A stretch of 22,814 nucleotides of DNA, from assembly GCA_958446835.1 (NCBI GenBank), contig CAUCXT010000041.1, positions 1 to 22,814 on the forward strand, given 5' to 3'. The stretch comes from an uncultured Eubacterium sp. Lineage in GTDB: Bacteria > Bacillota > Clostridia > Lachnospirales > Lachnospiraceae. Made by a program: the position numbers and the translations under genes. The notes beneath the pieces are model-generated. The model was not told where the DNA came from. It ran no database searches and saw nothing but the letters and a program-made list of their open reading frames with translations. Positions 15,992 through 22,160 of this stretch are shown here, piece by piece (position 1 is the stretch's first letter; each line of letters starts with the position of its first letter).

Positions 15992-16046
15992 ACATCCCAT
16001 CGAAGGGCGGAAGCTCTTCGGTGGGGTGTTTTTTGGTTTTTTGTTG
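15992..16046 (+). terminator. Intrinsic terminator after the hydrolase gene
   Basis: A 17-bp stem (15992-16008 with 16013-16029, three G-U pairs, otherwise Watson-Crick) closes on a GGAA tetraloop and is followed by two T-runs (16029-16034 and 16037-16042). It is the best terminator in the window. Confidence 0.93.
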
Positions 16047-16109
16047 GCGAAGAATTATCAGATAAAAATGCAAAAAATAGGAATATAGTTCGATAAGATA
16101 AAAATTAAG

Positions 16110-16138
16110 TTGTAAAAAGCGGGGCATTAGTGTATTAT
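16110..16138 (+). promoter_or_regulatory. Promoter for the nfeD-SPFH unit
   Basis: TTGTAA (16110-16115) and TATTAT (16133-16138) with a 17-base spacer lie about 40 bases upstream of the nfeD start. It follows the preceding terminator, so an own promoter is required. Confidence 0.6.
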
Positions 16139-16180
16139 AGGACATAAGAATTCAATTATTAAGTAAGGAGGGGAAGGATA

Positions 16181-16615
16181 ATGAATGCAATGATATGGCT
16201 TATTTTGTTTGTTGTGCTTGTTGTATTTGAGATAGCTACAATGGGTCTTACAACGATATGGTTTGCGGCGGGTGCGCTTATTGCTTTTTTTGCGTCACTT
16301 CTTCATGCTACTTGGTGGCTGCAGTTCATACTTTTTATTGTGGTTTCGCTGATAATGCTGATTTTTACAAGACCATTTGCACTGCGTTATGTGAATCGAC
16401 ATACCACGAAGACGAATATAGACAGTGTTATCGGACAGACGGGACGTGTTATTGCACAGATTGATAATGCGCAGGCTTCGGGCTATGTCACAATCAATGG
16501 TATTGAATGGGCTGCGAGGTCGGCGGACGGAAGTGTTATTGAAGTTGACACTATGGTTACCGTGAAGTCGATAGAGGGAGTTAAGGTCATAGTTGAACGA
16601 AAAAATTCTGATTGA
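16181..16615 (+). CDS. NfeD-like membrane protein with OB-fold tail
   Basis: A 144-residue short-form NfeD protein. Hydrophobic helices span about 3-20, 25-42 and 46-64, followed by a soluble OB-fold domain (about 78-140: GQTGRVIAQ...GYVTINGIEWAARSADG...VDTMVTVKSIEGVKVIV). The pattern G-x-A and x-NG-x-x-W is typical of the family. NfeD proteins sit next to and are thought to work with SPFH/stomatin-like proteins in membrane microdomains; the SPFH partner follows 41 bases downstream. E. coli QmcA-YbbK is the same pairing. AAGGAGG (16165-16171) is the ribosome site; a second ATG nine bases in is possible but less well spaced. Confidence 0.9.
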   Translation: MNAMIWLILFVVLVVFEIATMGLTTIWFAAGALIAFFASLLHATWWLQFILFIVVSLIMLIFTRPFALRYVNRHTTKTNIDSVIGQTGRVIAQIDNAQASGYVTINGIEWAARSADGSVIEVDTMVTVKSIEGVKVIVERKNSD

Positions 16616-16656
16616 ATGTACTTAACAGAAAAATAAAATTATAGGAGGATTTAAAA

Positions 16657-17586
16657 ATGCCAGGTTTAGTTGGTGGAGTTATTGTTATTGCGGTTATTGT
16701 ACTTGTTATTTTAGCATCATGTATTAAGATTGTGCCTCAGGCACAGGCTGTTGTACTTGAACGTCTTGGTGCGTACAAGGAGACATGGAATGTAGGTATT
16801 CACTTTAAGGTTCCGTTTATCGATAAGATGGCGAGAAGAGTTGTGCTCAAGGAGCAGGTGGCAGATTTCCCTCCACAGCCTGTTATCACAAAGGATAATG
16901 TTACAATGAGAATTGATACAGTTATCTTTTTCCAGATTACAGATCCTAAGCTTTTCGCATACGGTGTTGAGAATCCTATTATGGCAATTGAGAATCTCAC
17001 AGCTACTACACTGAGAAATATCATTGGTGAGCTTGCATTTGACCAGACACTTACATCGCGTGAGGTTATCAACTCCAAGATGAGAGTATCACTTGATGTA
17101 GCTACCGACCCTTGGGGAATCAAGGTAAACAGAGTCGAAGTTAAGAACATTATTCCTCCGGCTGCTATTCAGGATGCGATGGAGAAGCAGAAGAGAGCAG
17201 AGCTTGAGAAGATTGAGGCGGTTACACGTTCTGAAGGTCAGAAGCAGTCAGCCGTACTTGTTGCAGAAGGTAAGAAGCGTTCATTGATTCTTGACGCAGA
17301 GGCAGAGAAGGAATCAGCAATTCTCCGCGCTGAGGCTCAGAAGCAGAAGATGATAAGAGAGGCAGAAGGTCAGGCTGAGGCTATAAGAGTTGTCCAGATG
17401 GCTAATGCAGAAGGTCTTAAGATGATTAAGGAGGCCGGAGCAGATGAGGCTGTATTAAGACTTAAGAGCCTTGAGGCATTTGAGAAGGCAGCGGACGGTC
17501 AGGCTACCAAGATTATCATTCCTTCAGAGATTCAGGGACTTGCAGGACTTGCAAAGTCTGTTGTTGAGGTTGCTAAGGAAGCCTAG
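16657..17586 (+). CDS. SPFH/Band 7 (QmcA/paraslipin-like) membrane scaffold protein
   Basis: The 309-residue product starts with one membrane helix (about 4-23), then the SPFH domain (about 24-180: VPQAQAVVLERLGAY, GIHFKVPFID, ITKDNVTMRIDTVIFF, GELAFDQTLTSREVIN, WGIKVNRVEVKNI-IPP), then a long Ala/Glu/Lys coiled coil (about 183-262) and a short C-terminal segment (IIIPSEIQGLAGL). These proteins oligomerise into large membrane-bound cages that organise microdomains; some modulate FtsH, whose gene lies at the start of this window. No catalytic activity is expected. AGGAGG precedes ATG 16657 with good spacing. It pairs with nfeD upstream. Confidence 0.93.
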   Translation: MPGLVGGVIVIAVIVLVILASCIKIVPQAQAVVLERLGAYKETWNVGIHFKVPFIDKMARRVVLKEQVADFPPQPVITKDNVTMRIDTVIFFQITDPKLFAYGVENPIMAIENLTATTLRNIIGELAFDQTLTSREVINSKMRVSLDVATDPWGIKVNRVEVKNIIPPAAIQDAMEKQKRAELEKIEAVTRSEGQKQSAVLVAEGKKRSLILDAEAEKESAILRAEAQKQKMIREAEGQAEAIRVVQMANAEGLKMIKEAGADEAVLRLKSLEAFEKAADGQATKIIIPSEIQGLAGLAKSVVEVAKEA

Positions 17587-17658
17587 TTAATAAAGCTATA
17601 TGAAATATAATCAGGTGACATGTGGGTTAAGGTCACCGGAAAATGAGGATAAGACAGA

Positions 17659-17919
17659 ATGAGTGAACCAATTGAATTCAGATATGATACACAGTTACTT
17701 ATTGAGGGAGAGAATCTTGACGAGGATGCCATCAATGAGTACTTTACTGAGAACTTTAAGGGTGATTGTCTTCTTGCAGTTGGCGATGAAGAGCTTATAA
17801 AGATACATTATCATACCAATGAGCCATGGAAGGTACTGGAGTATTGCAGAACCTTAGGCGAGATATATGATATTGTGGTTGAGGACATGGACAGACAGGC
17901 AAGAGGTCTTCACGGCTAG
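17659..17919 (+). CDS. Free-standing FakA middle-domain-like small protein
   Basis: The 86-residue sequence resembles one segment of FakA/YloV (fatty-acid kinase, DAK-kinase-related): a strand-rich start (IEFRYDTQLLIEGENLDEDA), then GDCLLAVGDEELIKIHYHTN, then VLEYCRTLGEIYDIVVEDMDRQ. FakA itself has GDSLVVVGDxxxVKVHVHTNxPG and a final NMxxQ at matching places. Neither the DhaL kinase domain nor the FakB-binding domain is present, so kinase activity is not expected. His50 and His52 match the FakA metal-site histidines as I recall them; the partner Cys of the YCTEF motif is Asp10 here. GAGG upstream is a fair ribosome site. It lies between the SPFH gene and a TraX-family gene. Function is unknown; the family match is from memory. 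Confidence 0.7.
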   Translation: MSEPIEFRYDTQLLIEGENLDEDAINEYFTENFKGDCLLAVGDEELIKIHYHTNEPWKVLEYCRTLGEIYDIVVEDMDRQARGLHG

Positions 17920-17930
17920 GTATATATTTT

Positions 17931-18659
17931 ATGAATTGTAAAAAAGGTATTACGGCATATCAGTTGAAGGTCATCGCTATAGTGGCGATGACCTTTGACC
18001 ATATAGCATGGATGTGGGTTCCGGTGGTATCTCTGCCGGGACAGTGCATGCATATAATTGGGCGGATTACGGCACCGGTGATGTGTTACCTTCTGGTAGA
18101 AGGGTATATTCATACCCATGACATCAGAAAATACACATTAAGACTGGGATTATTTGCTGTGGTATCCGCCTTTGCTTTTTATCTGTTTGAGAGAAGGGCG
18201 GGAACGGCAGGCGGCGGAATTTCACTTGGCATGATATACACTTTATTTCTGGCGTTGCTTGCGATACGAACCTATGATAGTCATATAGGTGAGACAAAAA
18301 AGAGATTGATTATAGCTGCTTTGTTTCTATTATCTCTATTAGGCGATTGGGCAGGGATTGGACTTATATGGCCGCTCATGCTGTATGTATACAGGGAAGA
18401 TAAAAAGGCACAGCTAAAGCTTCTGATGTATACGTCAACATTATTTGCAGCCTTGCTTGCGCTTGATGGTGCCATTTCCAATCCGGGGTGCCCTTATATA
18501 TCGCTGTTTCAGTTCGGCATGCTGCTCGCAATTCCCGTTATTGGTGCATATAACGGAACTCTTGGTGGAAAAAAGGGCGGAAAATGGTTCTTCTATGTGT
18601 ATTACCCGGCACATTTGCTGATAATCTGCGTGGTTGATTATTTTATAAATATTGGGTGA
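17931..18659 (+). CDS. TraX-family multi-pass membrane protein
   Basis: The 242-residue protein is hydrophobic with about seven membrane helices. TraX-type landmarks are present: LKVIAIVAMTFDHIA near the N terminus (Asp23-His24), IIGRITAPVMCYLLVEGYIHT, a Tyr-rich KYTLRLGLFAVVSAFAFYLFE, and WFFYVYYPAHLLI at the C terminus. In the F plasmid TraX N-acetylates pilin. Chromosomal TraX homologues are widespread in Clostridia without conjugation genes and probably acetylate another envelope substrate; that is inference. The start is 11 bases after the preceding stop, with only a weak ribosome site, suggesting translational coupling. No terminator is visible after it. Confidence 0.88.
   Translation: MNCKKGITAYQLKVIAIVAMTFDHIAWMWVPVVSLPGQCMHIIGRITAPVMCYLLVEGYIHTHDIRKYTLRLGLFAVVSAFAFYLFERRAGTAGGGISLGMIYTLFLALLAIRTYDSHIGETKKRLIIAALFLLSLLGDWAGIGLIWPLMLYVYREDKKAQLKLLMYTSTLFAALLALDGAISNPGCPYISLFQFGMLLAIPVIGAYNGTLGGKKGGKWFFYVYYPAHLLIICVVDYFINIG
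17967..17995 (+). repeat. Perfect 11-bp inverted repeat near the 5' end of the TraX-family gene
   Basis: AAGGTCATCGC (17967-17977) and GCGATGACCTT (17985-17995) are exact reverse complements around a 7-base loop (TATAGTG). It spans codons 13-22. In RNA it would be a stable hairpin about 37 bases after the start codon. Confidence 0.6.
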
Positions 18660-18851
18660 AAACATTAAATGATTGCGAAAACAGATATATGATAGAGGGA
18701 TGTTGAAACATGAGACGTATGTAAAGAAATGAGCTGGATATGTAAAATGTGCCAGATGTGAAGAAATAAGCCTGGAGGGTGCAGTAATAATAGTAGTTGT
18801 TGTTGATAAGTATCCATATGGACATGTGCTAGATTATCTATACAATGCAAC
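18660..18851. other. Gene-free region upstream of the argF control elements
   Basis: No gene of credible composition is seen on either strand. It holds an imperfect direct repeat (18719-18738 and 18756-18776), a 10-base palindrome TCCATATGGA (18813-18822) and no recognisable terminator for the TraX-family gene. The rest of the 18660-19080 gap is described in the argF control entries. Confidence 0.6.
18719..18776 (+). repeat. Imperfect direct repeat pair
   Basis: ATGTAAAGAAATGAGCTGGA (18719-18738) recurs as ATGTGAAGAAATAAGCC plus TGGA (18756-18776): two substitutions and one inserted base, 37 bases apart. Confidence 0.5.
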
Positions 18852-18869
18852 AGTGCATAAATATACATA
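18852..18869 (+). promoter_or_regulatory. ARG box 1 (ArgR operator)
   Basis: The core TGCATAAATATACA (18854-18867) fits the ArgR/AhrC consensus TGNAT-WWWW-ATNCA at every defined position. It lies 30 bases, about three helical turns, upstream of box 2 and in front of argF. Confidence 0.7.
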
Positions 18870-18881
18870 AAATGCAAACTA

Positions 18882-18899
18882 AATGTATTATTATGCATT
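18882..18899 (+). promoter_or_regulatory. ARG box 2 (ArgR operator) overlapping the -35
   Basis: The core TGTATTATTATGCA (18884-18897) fits TGNAT-WWWW-ATNCA at every defined position. The 18-base site touches the -35 TTGACA of argF, so ArgR binding would block RNA polymerase. It is nearly the reverse complement of box 1. Confidence 0.75.
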
Positions 18900-18926
18900 G
18901 ACAGATGAACAGATAAGGTGTATTCT
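18898..18926 (+). promoter_or_regulatory. Promoter P1 of argF
   Basis: TTGACA (18898-18903) and TATTCT (18921-18926) with a 17-base spacer. The predicted start is near 18933, giving a leader of about 148 bases. Confidence 0.7.
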
Positions 18927-19013
18927 TTAGAGCAGAAAGCGCAATTGATATAACATAATTGAGAAAGAGTATCTAAACAATGTAATTAGAAAAATGCAGT
19001 TAAAACAACGCAA

Positions 19014-19043
19014 TTGAGAGAGAACAATCAGCGATAATATAAT
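19014..19043 (+). promoter_or_regulatory. Possible second promoter P2 of argF
   Basis: TTGAGA (19014-19019, 5/6) and TATAAT (19038-19043, 6/6) with an 18-base spacer. The -10 lies inside the palindrome ATATAATTATAT (19037-19048). In such AT-rich DNA a chance match is quite possible. Confidence 0.35.
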
Positions 19044-19080
19044 TATATCAATATAATAAAGCTAACATAAGGAGGCAACC

Positions 19081-20064
19081 ATGAATTTAAAGGGACGCGA
19101 TTTTTTGACATTGAAGGATTTTTCTAAGGAAGAGATTATGTATCTTATTGACCTTGCAGCAGAGCTTAAGGACAAGAAAAGGAAGGGCATACCTGTAGAT
19201 CATCATAGGGGAAAGAATGTTGCTCTTATATTTGAAAAGACCAGTACAAGAACTCGATGCTCCTTTGAGGTGGCGGCACATGACCTTGGCATGGGTACAA
19301 CATATCTTGACCCAACAGGCTCACAGATAGGCAAAAAGGAGAGCATTGCCGACACAGCAAGAGTCCTAAGCCGTATGTACGATGGTATTGAGTATCGCGG
19401 ATTCGGGCAGAATATTGTGGAGGAGCTTGCAAAGTATTCGGATGTGCCTGTATGGAACGGACTTACCAACGAGTATCATCCTACACAGATGCTTGCGGAC
19501 ATGCTGACAATCAGGGAGCACTTCGGAAAGCTTGAGGGTATCAACTTTACATATATGGGAGACGCCCGCTACAATATGGGCAATTCACTTATGATTGCAT
19601 GTGCTAAGCTTGGTCTTAACTTCACCGCATGCACAAATAAGAAGTATTTTCCTAATGAGGAGCTTGTGAAACTGTGTAAGGGATATGCAGCGCAGTCCGG
19701 AGCGACAATAACACTCACAGAGGATGTGGAAGCAGGAACTAAGGGCGCTGATGTCATCTATACTGATGTGTGGGTATCAATGGGCGAGCCGGCAGAGGTG
19801 TGGGGGGAGCGTATACATGACCTTCTTCCGTATCAGGTCAACAAGAAGGCTATGGACAACGCAGGTCCACAGGCGGTATTTATGCACTGCTTACCTGCAT
19901 TCCACGATTTGAAAACTACAGTCGGGGCACAGATACATGATAAATTCGGACTTGACGAGATGGAAGTTACAGATGAGGTATTTGAGTCCGCGCAGTCGAT
20001 TGTGTTTGACGAGGCGGAGAACCGCATGCACACGATAAAGGCTGTGATGGATGCAACGGTGTAA
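19081..20064 (+). CDS. argF: Ornithine carbamoyltransferase
   Basis: OTCase makes citrulline from carbamoyl phosphate and ornithine in arginine synthesis, or runs in reverse in the deiminase pathway. AAGGAGG (19069-19075) precedes the ATG. The 327-residue product has the carbamoyl-phosphate site STRTR (55-59), HPTQ (133-136), the ornithine-site loop DVWVSMGEP, and HCLPAFHD with Cys270. All are at the usual places, and the length fits the ArgI/ArcB-like group. ARG boxes over its promoter support an anabolic, arginine-repressed role; no arcA or arcC is adjacent. It appears to be a single-gene transcript: promoter upstream, terminator downstream, and no other arg gene in the window. Confidence 0.96.
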   Translation: MNLKGRDFLTLKDFSKEEIMYLIDLAAELKDKKRKGIPVDHHRGKNVALIFEKTSTRTRCSFEVAAHDLGMGTTYLDPTGSQIGKKESIADTARVLSRMYDGIEYRGFGQNIVEELAKYSDVPVWNGLTNEYHPTQMLADMLTIREHFGKLEGINFTYMGDARYNMGNSLMIACAKLGLNFTACTNKKYFPNEELVKLCKGYAAQSGATITLTEDVEAGTKGADVIYTDVWVSMGEPAEVWGERIHDLLPYQVNKKAMDNAGPQAVFMHCLPAFHDLKTTVGAQIHDKFGLDEMEVTDEVFESAQSIVFDEAENRMHTIKAVMDATV

Positions 20065-20165
20065 TTGGTTAGTCAGTTGCAGCTATGTACGGAAGACGCT
20101 GTGCGCTGGAAAAAAGCCATAATCACTAATCTGTTTTTACATGTTATATGTCAACATTTGCAAAA

Positions 20166-20216
20166 GCTTGAATTAAGGGAATGCTTGAATTAAAGGAACA
20201 CTTGAATTATGACACC
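20166..20216 (+). repeat. 17-base tandem repeat, three units
   Basis: Units start at 20166, 20183 and 20200. The first two (GCTTGAATTAAGGGAAT and GCTTGAATTAAAGGAAC) match at 15 of 17 positions; the third keeps CTTGAATTA (20201-20209) and then diverges into the terminator stem. Confidence 0.75.
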
Positions 20217-20259
20217 GCGAATGGTATTATGTAAAATATCGCTTGCGGTGTTATATTTT
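20212..20259 (+). terminator. Intrinsic terminator of argF
   Basis: ACACCGC (20212-20218) pairs with GCGGTGT (20245-20251); an imperfect middle and then GGTATT (20223-20228) with AATATC (20235-20240) extend the stem, closing on a 6-base loop. TATATTTT follows. Confidence 0.7.
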
Positions 20260-20294
20260 GTTTATGAGGTACAGTATATTATAGTGGAGGTTAT

Positions 20295-20588
20295 ATGGCT
20301 TCAAAAAGAGAGAGAGCGTTTCGCAAGGTAAGGGTAGTAATAGATGTAGTGAATATTATACTCAGTATTGCTGTCGTGGGGATTACGGTCTATACTTTTA
20401 TGGATGTGCATAACAGGATGCATATTTTTTCGGATATTTTTTATCTGGGAGCGCTGATAAATGCAATAACAGGCATTAAGCATATGATTTCGGATAAACA
20501 GTGGCAGGGTATAGCAGTATTTATCTTTGCGGCTGTGCTTATAGCGGCAGGGCTGTTCTGTGGAAGAATAGTGTCGGCGAATGTGTAA
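20295..20588 (+). CDS. Small three-helix membrane protein, unknown function
   Basis: A 97-residue protein with a basic N terminus (MASKRERAFRKVR), then hydrophobic helices at about 14-34, 43-61 and 70-92. The positive N terminus suggests it lies in the cytoplasm. No motif was recognised. GTGGAGG lies five bases before the ATG, an excellent ribosome site, so I take it as real. It sits between the argF terminator and birA, 54-84 bases from the latter depending on the birA start. No function can be assigned. Confidence 0.8.
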   Translation: MASKRERAFRKVRVVIDVVNIILSIAVVGITVYTFMDVHNRMHIFSDIFYLGALINAITGIKHMISDKQWQGIAVFIFAAVLIAAGLFCGRIVSANV

Positions 20589-20633
20589 AACAGAGGTTAA
20601 GTAGTGGATGGATATAATTTTTTGCCATCAATT

Positions 20634-20642
20634 TGTGGATAA
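20634..20642 (-). promoter_or_regulatory. Single consensus DnaA-box match
   Basis: TGTGGATAA is the reverse complement of TTATCCACA, the perfect 9-base DnaA box. It stands alone just before birA; a single 9-mer has a fair chance of occurring at random in this length. Confidence 0.2.
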
Positions 20643-20672
20643 ATGTTGCAGTGGGAGGAATACAGTACGGAT

Positions 20673-21653
20673 ATGAAGGATAAAATATTGCAGATGCTCA
20701 GGGAAGCGGATGACTTTATTTCTGGACAGGAGATATGTAATAGGTTTTCGGTTTCGAGAACTGCCGTGTGGAAAGCAATAAAGCAGCTTCGCGATGAAGG
20801 ATACAGTATAGAAGCAGTTAATAATAAGGGATACCGGTTGGAAGAAACCCCTGATGTTATTTCAGCCCAGGAACTCGGGAGCCTGCTTCATACACAATGG
20901 TTTGGAAAAGAGATTCTATATTTTGATTCCATTGATTCTACCAACAATGAACTTAAAAGACAGGCAGAAAACGGTGTGAAGCACGGGCTGCTTGCGGTTG
21001 CGGAGGAACAGACGGCAGGCAGGGGACGAAGAGGGCATGCCTGGGTATCACCTCCCGGAACAGGTATATGGTTTTCATTTTTATTAAAACCGGATATATC
21101 ACCGGATAAGGCATCAATGCTCACGCTTGTCGCAGCTATGGCTGTGTCAAGTGCCATAACAGAGGTCACAGGGTTGGATGCACAGATTAAGTGGCCGAAT
21201 GATATAGTTGTCAACAAAAAAAAGGTGTGTGGCATGCTTACTGAGCTGTCAGCGGAGCTTTCATGTATCAATTATGTAGTTATCGGAATCGGTATAAATG
21301 CCAATATGAAGGAATTTCCGGATGAGATAAAGGAAATCGCAAGCTCTCTTTATATCGAATCAGGTAAGCCGGTGAAGAGGGCATACGTCATAGAGGCGGT
21401 CGGGAGATATTTTGAAAAATACTACGATGCTTTTATAAAGGCAGGAGATTTGTCGGCAATAACGGATGAATACAATGCCATGCTTGCCAATGCCGGAAAG
21501 CAGGTAAGGATAATCGGCAATGATAAGGAAGAGATATATACTGCGGTAGGCATCAATCCTGAAGGCGAGCTTGTGGTAAAGGATGATGACGGAAATTTTA
21601 AGGAAATCCGCTCAGGTGAGGTGTCCGTGCGTGGACTGTATGGGTACGTCTAA
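20673..21653 (+). CDS. birA: Bifunctional biotin-protein ligase / biotin operon repressor
   Basis: BirA activates biotin to biotinyl-AMP and transfers it to carboxylase carrier domains; with the N-terminal helix-turn-helix it also represses biotin genes. I start at ATG 20673 (MKDKILQML), where homologues begin, with GGGAGG at 20653-20658 although the spacing is long (14). An in-frame ATG at 20643 would add ten residues (MLQWEEYSTD) and remains possible. The 326-residue product has the winged helix (about 1-60: ISGQEICNRFSVSRTAVWKAI), the biotin-loop motif GRGRRGHAW (116 onward), KWPNDIVVNKKKVCGMLTE, VVIGIGINAN, and a C-terminal SH3-like cap ending SVRGLYGYV. All are intact, so this is the regulatory class II form. 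Its target genes are not in the window. Confidence 0.94.
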   Translation: MKDKILQMLREADDFISGQEICNRFSVSRTAVWKAIKQLRDEGYSIEAVNNKGYRLEETPDVISAQELGSLLHTQWFGKEILYFDSIDSTNNELKRQAENGVKHGLLAVAEEQTAGRGRRGHAWVSPPGTGIWFSFLLKPDISPDKASMLTLVAAMAVSSAITEVTGLDAQIKWPNDIVVNKKKVCGMLTELSAELSCINYVVIGIGINANMKEFPDEIKEIASSLYIESGKPVKRAYVIEAVGRYFEKYYDAFIKAGDLSAITDEYNAMLANAGKQVRIIGNDKEEIYTAVGINPEGELVVKDDDGNFKEIRSGEVSVRGLYGYV

Positions 21654-21695
21654 TATGATTGTATAAAATAAGATAGGACAGAAGGGAAAGATTGT

Positions 21696-22028
21696 ATGTA
21701 CTACGAAGACGATGTGGTATTGTGCGTTTCAAATGCGTATGAGAAGAAATTTTACATGAATCCGGATTTCAACGGGCTTCCGGATCATATCAAGAAGGAG
21801 CTCAAGATTATGTGCGTTCTCTTTACGGAGGATGTCGGAGGAATCCTGATGCTTGAGTATGATGAGAACGGAACCCTTCAGATTAAGACGGAGGCTGCGG
21901 AGGAGGATATCCTCTATGATGAGATTGGTGCGGCGCTCAAAATCAAGCAGATAAGAAATGAGAAAGCAGACCTTCTGCAGGCATTGGAGCTGTATTTTAA
22001 GGTATTTTTCCTTGATGAGGATGTGTAA
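21696..22028 (+). CDS. DUF6145-like conserved protein between birA and coaX
   Basis: The 110-residue acidic, soluble protein starts at ATG 21696 behind GAAGGGAAAG. It has no signal or membrane segment. I believe it matches the Lachnospiraceae family DUF6145, from the run AYEKKFYMNPDFNGLPDHIK, the core IMCVLFTEDVGGILMLEYDE and the tail ALKIKQIRNEKADLLQALEL, but that is from memory. The fold looks alpha/beta with a C-terminal helix. Its constant place beside birA and coaX hints at a cofactor link, which is only inference. Confidence 0.8.
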   Translation: MYYEDDVVLCVSNAYEKKFYMNPDFNGLPDHIKKELKIMCVLFTEDVGGILMLEYDENGTLQIKTEAAEEDILYDEIGAALKIKQIRNEKADLLQALELYFKVFFLDEDV

Positions 22029-22056
22029 AACAGTATTTGACACTTGAGACTAGTAT

Positions 22057-22068
22057 TCTGCGCGCAGA
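22057..22068. repeat. Perfect 12-base palindrome in the coaX leader
   Basis: TCTGCGCGCAGA is its own reverse complement. It is GC-rich in an AT-rich gap and lies where the -10 of the upstream TTGACA (22037-22042) would be expected, which could make it an operator; function is unknown. Confidence 0.4.
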
Positions 22069-22160
22069 TGTATGGCGATGGATGTGAATTTTCGGCTATC
22101 TGAAATTTTGCGTGTACAAGAAAATTGTGGGCGATAATAGGCCAGGGAATGGGGAAAGAT

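Noticed and set aside
15989..15994. TTGACA as a -35 for nfeD
   Set aside because: It is part of the left side of the hydrolase terminator and has no -10 at a proper distance.
17614..17637. GGTGAC/GTCACC inverted repeat before the FakA-like gene
   Set aside because: Only six pairs with a 12-base loop and no T-run; too weak to call a terminator or operator.
17931..18659. TraX as a sign of an integrated conjugative element
   Set aside because: No relaxase, type IV secretion, integrase or attachment-site signal is nearby, and chromosomal TraX homologues are common in Clostridia.
18994..19017. Seven-codon upstream frame (MQLKQRN) in the argF leader as an arginine attenuator peptide
   Set aside because: Only one Arg codon, no ribosome site, and no terminator/antiterminator pair follows.
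20066..20139. GGTTAGT/ACTAATC pairing followed by TGTTTTT as an argF terminator
   Set aside because: The loop exceeds 50 bases; the hairpin at 20212-20251 is far better.
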